Shown here piece after piece: positions 56,645-64,000 of a DNA stretch of 64,000 bases (position 1 is its first letter; every line of letters begins with the position of its first letter). The notes below the pieces were generated by a model. It searched no databases and was not told the origin of the DNA. It worked only from the letters and a program-made list of their open reading frames with translations. Source of the stretch: Hanleya hanleyi (taxonomy: Eukaryota > Mollusca > Polyplacophora > Lepidopleurida > Hanleyidae); the NCBI GenBank assembly GCA_036873755.1, contig JAVTVY010057121.1, positions 62,001-126,000 on the forward strand, written 5' to 3'. The translations under genes were made by a program, and so were the position numbers.

Positions 56645-56925
56645 CAGCTGTTCCTATTCGCTCTGCGAGTCTGTTACGTTGGACAAAGGGCGAGATAGTG
56701 TAATCATCACAACACCCATTCGAGAGCGTTAGGTTGAACAAAGAGAAGATTAATAACCTAAATGACTCGACAGAGTGAACGGAAACAATGTCTCAGGACA
56801 CAAGGTATATTTTCGTTTGTTTCGGTTGGGAAAATATGGCGTACATGAGTTGCAAATAAAGCAAAAAATATCCTAGCTAGGTTATTAGATAGGAGCCGGA
56901 CATTATCGGCATATCCAGCGTTACG
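56645..56925 (+). repeat. Direct duplication, copy 2 (empty site)
   Basis: The second copy of the 55855 segment without R2. Moderate divergence shows the duplication predates the R2 insertion or that the two copies have decayed separately. Confidence 0.65.
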
Positions 56926-57600
56926 CAGTTATGACGCGGACTAAAGAGAGTGTCCGATGAAGCAATGCAGAATATAAAGGAATCGTCTAAAAGCTAGGTT
57001 GAGAAGTTACGCAATTAGGTGAGAAAAGAAGAAAGCGTTTCTTCATGGAGTTACGCTGACAAAGAGGGGAAAATTGCTGACAAAGTTGCACAGTTACGGT
57101 CTCAGAAAAAGACACGGCGAACAAAATTGTGTTCAATCCATTTTAGCACCAGAATTGAATTGAAAATCACACAAATTTGGGTTACAAAAAACACCGATGT
57201 GTGTTAATTCAACTAGATTTTATGTTGATATATGGAATTCAACACAAAATCATGTTCAACACAAAACATTTTGTGTTGAAGCCATTTTAGCACAACATTT
57301 TGTTAAAACAACACAATTATTTTCTCAGTGCAGGTCTATAGAATTTACGCTGTCAGAAAAAAGAGAGACCGATATAGCTGGAGTTACACAGTTACACTGA
57401 GAAAAAGATAAAGGATCTTACGAAGTTACGCATTTACCCTTGAGTGAAATGAACTGGTCCATCACTGGAGTTACGCAGTTACATGTAAGCTGAGAGAAAT
57501 GATCTCTCGAAGTTAGGCAGTTACGCTGAGCAAAAATAAAAAAAGAACTTCTCGCCAATCTGTTTGTTAGAATTTGAGTTACGCGGATTGATTTTCATCG
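56926..57600. repeat. Degenerate GTTACGCAGTTACGCTGAGAAAA tandem region
   Basis: AGTTACGC-AGTTACG motifs recur at about 56930, 57005, 57048, 57090, 57380, 57430, 57470 and 57510, often followed by CTGAGAAAAA. In between lies ACACAAAATNNTGTTCAAC (57220-57320), partly palindromic. It is an old minisatellite. Confidence 0.5.
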
Positions 57601-58100
57601 ATATTGGGAAGTAAATTTTGATTGTCAACGAGAATCGAGCCCAAGGCCCTTCGATTGCGTATGTTTTGTATGTAATGACTATGCTTTGTCATAACGTACT
57701 ACGAATCCAAAAATCAAAATACGGAACTGAAATATCAGGTAAAGGGAAGAATTAGTCGATGAAAGTGTATGGGCAAATACATAGAAACGAACAGAAAGAA
57801 AACTTGGGGGTGGGAGCGCACCCAGTTCAGCCAGCAAATGAGAGCTCGACGTCATTGAACGCTGAAAATTAAAAGTATATATTTTCATTCATATATTTTA
57901 GTTTAATCATAATACTTGCTATAGTTATATTAAGTTAGAATGACGGCGAAGGCACGAAGCGTATTATCCACGTTTTTGCAAGGTACTGGTTCAACTGAAC
58001 GAAATGAAATCAATTATAATAGTGCTAGCGTGGTAACTGACATGTGGAGTAAGATAAGAAACGATAAAGAATTGTTTGATTCTTCTCGCATCTTTAATCC
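57601..58100. other. No gene recognised
   Basis: An ATG frame begins at 57940 (M-T-A-K-A-R-S-V-L-S-T) and runs into the left arm of the foldback element at 58104; no domain recognised. Confidence 0.3.
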
Positions 58101-58103
58101 GAC

Positions 58104-59134
58104 GGGGAAATACATACATTTCCCCCCATGGATATTTCCCCCAGTGGGCATTTCCCTCAGTGGACATTTCCTCCAGTGGACATTTCCCCCACCCTATATT
58201 TTTAGGTTATTTTGAACATAGTTTTTAAATAAGTCAGCAAAAACATTTTGTTGTATTTTTTTATTCATATAAAAAGGATATATGGATTTCCATAGATAAG
58301 ATAATTTTATTGCTATTGTTATGCCCATAGGGCTAAAAAGCAGATACATGAACATACATTAAAATACACATGTAGACAATACACATGACAGACAGAAATT
58401 TACACATATTTGACAAGACATTTATATTACATTGATGGTAAATGAATACACACACAAAACCAGCCATACATGTATGTATGACATAAACAAGAACCAACCA
58501 TACATATGTTTTACGATAAATGAGTCAAATGGGGATAATATATTATACATATACACAGTATATAGCAGTTTTATACAGTCATATAGCACATTTAAAAACA
58601 ATATATCACATATTTTTACAATAAGTTTTTAAAATAACATAATATTCATATACGTGGTATACATTTTAACATTTTAAGAAAACATATCACATAGTGGTAA
58701 AATAAAAGATGTATTTTTAAACAATATGATTTTGTTCTAGTTTTTACCTGTTCTCACTTCAGTTCAGTTTTATGTTCATCAAATGGCTTCATGACACCGA
58801 CGTACGAACAGGTAATGTTACGCTATATACCATGTATACATCTTTTATATTGTTTTAAAATGTGCTATTAGACTGTATAATACTGATATATACTGTGTAT
58901 ATGTATAATATCTTATCACATTGTGACTCATTTATCGTAAAACATATGTGGAAATCCTTATATCCTTATCTACAGAAAAAATTGTTTTATTGCCAAATTA
59001 TTTAAAAACTATGTTCAAAATAACCTAAAAATATAGGGTGGGGGAAATGTCCACTGGGAGAAAAGCCCACTGGGGGGATGTCCATGGGGAAAATGTCCGC
59101 TGGAGGAAATGTCCACTGGCGGAAATGTCCGTAC
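58104..59134. mobile_element. Foldback-type element with minisatellite arms (about 1.03 kb)
   Basis: The left arm is built of CAGTGGACATTTCC(C/T)CCAGTGG subrepeats and then CCCACCCTATATTTTTAGGT-TATTTTGAACATAGT. The right arm is the reverse complement with a different number of subrepeats. Pairing continues inward (TATTTTTACAAT...; TGACTCATTTATCGTAAAACATATG occurs in both arms), so most of the element folds on itself. Foldback elements with variable subrepeat arms are known. No coding frame found. Confidence 0.7.
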
Positions 59135-59624
59135 ACCGACTGCTCTGAAATATCTTTATCTTTGCTGAAGTTTGTAGTATTCGACATATCGATTAGACTT
59201 AGAGAATAGCTCTGTGAATGTTCCAACGTATAGCTCATTGGATTGAGTTCACTTGGAACATCAACTATATCTCATTTGCATACTACATGTATGCCTAAAT
59301 ATCATATTTACATTTCAAACTCCAGTATCTCTGAAACCACGCGGAATCTACATAGGATAAACAGAATCTTACTGAGAATCATGAGCCCCTTTTCTCTCTC
59401 TTGAAAGTGACCCCAGATCATTTGGATCATAATCAGCTAATAAATATAAAGATTGTACCGTTACCGTTTTCTATTGTTCTATTAATAACAGAAAGTGACC
59501 AAAATCAACGAAAACGACGTGAATGTCGAGCTGGATAAGAAATATAAGTTAAAACGAGGCCCGATCGCAAAGTACAGCGGCAGAAAGAGAAATAGGATTC
59601 GACATATCGATAATATAAATCCAT
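59135..59624. other. Spacer between the two foldback elements
   Basis: Contains GACATATCGAT-AT at both 59183 and 59600. No supported gene. Confidence 0.3.
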
Positions 59625-61214
59625 GACATTATCCCCCGACGACAGTTTCCCCAGCCACAGTTTCCCCACCGACATTTCCCCCCCACGGCAGTATCCCCAC
59701 ACGACATTTCCCCCACCCTAATATTATGTGCTGTAATAATTGGATCTGCCGACAATCACAGTCGCGGTCTGCCGACAATCACAGTCGTACTCATTTCCCC
59801 ACCTTGATTTTTATTTAAGTTTGCACGTTGGAAAGTTCCAGGAATTCAAGGGAGATTACTTTTTAGTTGAACATCGGAAGAGGAGCAGTAAGATGAAGAC
59901 ATTTGTATGAAGAGATGTTCATATACACACCCACTTTCTCGGGGTGTTCTGACGATTTAGACAGACCTGAACCTTCAAACAATATATTATCACCAAAAAA
60001 AATCTACTCAAAAGTATTGATTACCCACTGTATAGTCACAAACTATAGATAGCCTTGCCGGAAATTGACCAAATAACACTTGAATTCAAATTTGATGTGA
60101 TCGGTACAGGCATACATAAGACCATGCCAAGAAATAAATAACAGACAGAAAACAGAACATAACAACGTGACAACAATAATATCGTAAAATTATATATTGT
60201 TAATATTTATCATGCCTGAAAAGAAGGCACGTTTGCATACATCTATCGATGTTCAACTAAAAAGTAATCTCCCTGTCCCTCTCCTAGGTGCCATTCTCAT
60301 GGCATCAGATTGTATATCCCCTATTGTCATATATATCCTCACATGTCAAAGTGGGGCAAATTGCGTCGCGCAGCTTTTCTGTGCATGGCTCTAGCCCAAT
60401 CAACAGCCACCGTTACTAAATGAAGCGAATCTGTTGAGACTACCGAATAGGGCCGATGATTTCCGAAAAGGTCAGCGTAACTTCGGCGAGCCAATCAACA
60501 TAGGCGTTGTATATCGACGTATTTCTCGTCCACCTCCTTCATTGATTGTTTTTATTACTTGCTTGTTGCACATAAATACCTAATAATATATACCTCGCTG
60601 AAGTTCAGATGAGTAATTTTGGCTGAGTAATTTTTCGATATTATATTTTGTGTTGACTTTGATCTGTATTGTGTTACCCTCCCTTACTGAGTTCAAAAGA
60701 CCGGCGACATGAAACAGATATTCGAAACACACGGCCATTATATAATTTTCTGAAAGACGCACGCTTGTTGATTGCCTGGTCACATCTGTCACATGCTTGA
60801 TCCATTTTCCAAGGTCATTATCAATTAATGCTTACAATAGCTCTCAGCGTGAATCAGAATGCCCGCCCGTTAAATGTTGTTTACAATACCTGACGTAGTC
60901 AGCGGGAAAATATAACATGCTCTCTCATTGGCTTGGCGGACAAGACGCAATGCGGCTGCGCGCCAGGCATTTGCATAGAGGTGAAGTCAGTCTGTTTACC
61001 GACGGATTGAAGGTTACAAACTCTGACGTTGGGAGAATGCTACTTGCAAACTTAAAAAAAAAATCAAAGTGGGAAAATGACCGCGACCGTGATTGTCGAC
61101 AACTCGAATTATTACAGCACGTGATATTAGGGTGGGGGAAACCTCATACTGTCGTGGGAGAAAATGTCGCTGGGGAAACTGTCGCTGGGGAACCTGTCGT
61201 CGGGGGATAATGTC
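59625..61214. mobile_element. Second foldback-type element (about 1.59 kb)
   Basis: The ends GACATTATCCCCCG are perfect inverted repeats (59625 and 61214). The arms then contain CGACAGTTTCCCCAGC-type subrepeats, and the pairing continues to GGGTGGGGGAAA / TTTCCCCCACCC, the TAATATTAxGTGCTGTAATAATT block and GCCGACAATCACAGTCGCGG (59757-59790 versus 61080-61105). Subrepeat motifs resemble those of the neighbour at 58104-59134, so the two are related. No target duplication is obvious. Confidence 0.65.
59849..60274. repeat. 28-bp inverted pair inside the second foldback element
   Basis: AGGGAGATTACTTTTTAGTT... at 59849-59876 is the exact reverse complement of 60247-60274. They are about 370 bp apart and may be the ends of a smaller nested inverted-repeat element. 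Confidence 0.55.
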
Positions 61215-64000
61215 GGTATTCCTTTACAAATATTCGAGTGGATGAAAAACCGTCAGATAACCAATCCCAGGCATTTTTGTCAAGTCCCTATTACTGCAAG
61301 AAACGAACTTTTTAGTCAATAACAGAATAGTGGATGAAAACTTTCGCTTTTTTGTTTAGTGTATCGTGTATTGCCCCCATTTACTGACAGTTTGTGTCCA
61401 ATTTTAATATCACCCAAGAATCTACATTACAATTTGTTAAACTGTGATATACTCAGTGTTATTTTAAATAAAATTGAATATTGACAGAGTACATGAGTAT
61501 TTTATCGATGAAAGTTGACAAATGTAACGAAACGAAAATAAAATGTAACATCCTTGCTTTCAAGAGCACATCGTTATGTCAGCAGATCCGTCTCAATAAC
61601 TTTATCAACTTGTATTTATCAGTCTATTACGTTTTCATTCATATATTTATTGAGTTCCAGATTAAGGCCAGGACTTCCTGGCCCAGTCCGGCTCTTGGCT
61701 CTCCTTTTGTTCTATGTACCTAACGCGCTCGGAATATATAGTGAATAGCCAGTGGGTAGTGCAGTTGGTACGGTTGCAGTTTTCACAGGACTGAAAAGGA
61801 TTTGAGCAGGTAGACCAACAGAAAACTACATAAAGTATAGGTCCGTGTAAAGCTTAACATTTCAATTTTCACCAGCAACACCAGTATTAATTTTAATAGA
61901 TAATTAATATGTTCGTTTAATCGTTTTAAGTGTTGTAGACCCAAGGTGAAAGTTAGTCCCTTCTATAAAGATATAAGACCTCGTATCACGAAGGATTTAC
62001 CTTGAAATTCCTCCGTGTCAGGTGTAGGTATGTAGGGGAATATAAATGGCTAACAATGATAAGTTCCGGGACTTATATATATACGGCGATAACATTGCGA
62101 CTGACTCTCCAGATATATATGCAAATCAATAAATCCATATGACTGAACTTCACATTTTGTGCGCACCTCCCCTTAATAGCAGAAAGCCAATCACTTGATG
62201 AATTGAAGCACACAATTGACATCCAACAAAAGTAAATCGCTCATATATTACGGAAATGTTGGCAGAAATATGTGATATCGTGCATATTTATTAGCAGACG
62301 ATTCAAATACATGAGCATTGTGACTAACGTCACAGGACCTATGAAGTAGGGTAGGCATTAGAACTCCGACGCGAACTGAACTCTTGGAAATCCCCACCCC
62401 CAGTTGAAATCCTGCCTATATTAAGATGGGTACTGCCCAAGTCAGAATCACCAACTCGAAGTATGTGCTCATATTTTCACATCATGATCAAAGTTACTTT
62501 ATCTAGTTAAATTCTACTCAAAGAAAACAAATTAAGACCCTTTAAACATGCCGTCAATGCCAGATGTTCAGTTCTATACAGCTGTAGATCAGGGCTCTGG
62601 GGGCATATATCATGTTTCCATACACTTGATGCACGTAACAGCAAAAACAAAGCCTCCTTGAACAACCTATCTGTGTACAGGTACATGTAACTCTCAAATG
62701 TAACTCTCAAAAGAAAACAATTCGCGCTAGGAAGGCCTTTTTATTAAGCTAATTTTGTTATGTATGGGCCTACTTAGATTCAATAATTGTCACGAAATTT
62801 CTTTGATTATATCTTAATTGCAACCATGCTTGTTCCTCAAACCTGACCTGCTTGAGATATGTACATGTATAACACACTTTCATTTGAGAGTCCAGACATT
62901 CCATCATTCATGTGAACAAATTGTACTCAACATGGAATAATTAAATTCACACTACCAAATAGTTCACCAGCTGTTAGTTTTGAGGCCATTTCTACAGTAT
63001 CAGTACTGTGTTACTATCTGTAGCAGTTGAAACCCAGTAAAACTTAAACAATTAAAACCAGTAAAAAAATTTGTCTGTTGAATAACAGAAAATATGGTAT
63101 GGAGATTTGAATGAGCAAACTACTAAACAGCTTACATGATACCAACAAAATGTCCCAACACAAGCTGATAAATTCCTTGGGTGGCTTGCAGGATGGCTTT
63201 GTTTCACCTTCAGTAAACTTTTATCATTGTTGCTCACACAGACTAATCTAAAGGATGATACCACATCTTTCTTTGTTCTACTGGGTTATTGCACCAGGCT
63301 GACTTAATTGATTGATGTAGGATATTTCACAACCAGTGGGCAATTTGACCTGAATTTGAAGCCTGATGTGGTCTGTGATGAAATGTTTGGATGTGAAATA
63401 GGATACACGTTAAAGGCCACAGTTTACATATATCTATAACAATATACTGAATTGTGTGTATTGAGGATGGCAAGTTGGTAATAGCAGTGTAGATAAATGC
63501 ACTAACAAATGATGGAAAATTAGCATTTCCTATTTCATACAGGCTTGCCTGCTATAGATAATGGCTAAATCATGTGATAAGCTGGGAAAACCCCAAAATC
63601 CAGTAATATCAAAACTATAGAGACTATAGATGCTGTCCAGACCGGGGAACAAAATAGGTCGATGACAATTTCCGGAAGATAAATAACACTTTGTTATGGT
63701 GGTTGTGCAATAGTGATAGTGCTATAGCCCGGACGTCTTTAATGCGCGGATGTCGGATAGCACAGTGGTAAATTTAACAGAACTATGAGAAGGTAAATGT
63801 ACATTTTCATTACTATGCTTATTGCATCAGCTTGCGCTTTCAGCTTGGGACCTTCCACTATTAGACTAAATTCACTCATTTATCCATTGGTTAAATGGGC
63901 CCCGTTTACACAAAGTATTGACCGGACTGAAAGTCGCTTAACTTCGCTGATTTTACCAGAACCGGTGTGTCGTGATATGCCGCATCAGGGAACCTTCAAA
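61215..64000. other. No gene recognised
   Basis: AT-rich sequence without supported exons. A short doubled motif CATGTAACTCTCAAA(T/A) occurs at 62684-62711. No named repeat is apparent. Confidence 0.35.

Noticed and set aside
58104..61214. One composite transposon spanning both foldback elements
   Set aside because: Each has its own paired arms, and the outermost ends (58104 and 61214) do not match each other.
1..64000. CRISPR array, bacterial operons, riboswitches or phage genes
   Set aside because: The window has spliced exons, SINEs and eukaryotic transposons; the tandem repeats have no regular unique spacers and no associated genes.

Overview
This window looks like an invertebrate nuclear genome, most likely a mollusc and perhaps a gastropod. 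The evidence is GT-AG exon/intron structure, abundant decayed transposons, and tRNA-derived SINE tails of the GCGACGTTAAACC type that are common in molluscs (the taxon is an inference). No complete intact gene was found. Almost everything recognisable is mobile-element sequence, tandem repeat, or a decayed exon.

The main object is a 15,040-bp transposon at 23055-38094. It has about 340-bp terminal inverted repeats that are roughly 97% identical, and a perfect 8-bp target-site duplication (GTGCAAGT) on both sides. On the minus strand it carries a multi-exon PIF1-type helicase gene whose product continues through a long unrecognised region into a C-terminal PHD zinc finger. On the plus strand, inside a 7.3-kb intron of that helicase, lies a P-element/THAP9-type transposase. 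The 8-bp duplication fits the P superfamily. Both genes in this copy are broken: stops, frameshifts, a deletion and a Walker A substitution in the helicase; one frameshift and two stops in the transposase. Nested inside are a 2.2-kb TTAA-flanked, Kolobok-like element with a decayed THAP exon on its minus strand, a 658-bp TTAA MITE, and several SINEs.

Left of it (1-23 kb) are two clearly paralogous signal-peptide first exons (473-618 and 6204-6340, minus strand), a third similar exon (9364-9499), and diverged repeats that retain splice-site-like structure. There are also many 3'-end copies of one retroelement family (R1). Its longest copy, at 20700-21825, still shows a Penelope-like/non-LTR reverse transcriptase remnant.

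Right of it (38-64 kb) are SINEs, a 26-bp minisatellite of about 3.2 kb (43.9-47.06 kb) with a recent 764-bp internal duplication and inverted flanking arms, and TTAA MITEs (R3). Further right are a near-perfect hairpin element (51 kb), an array of about ten 152-bp units carrying NRF-1-like palindromes (52.6-54.1 kb), three precise copies of a second repeat tail (R2), and two foldback-type elements with minisatellite-like inverted arms (58.1-61.2 kb). The last 2.8 kb shows nothing I can name.
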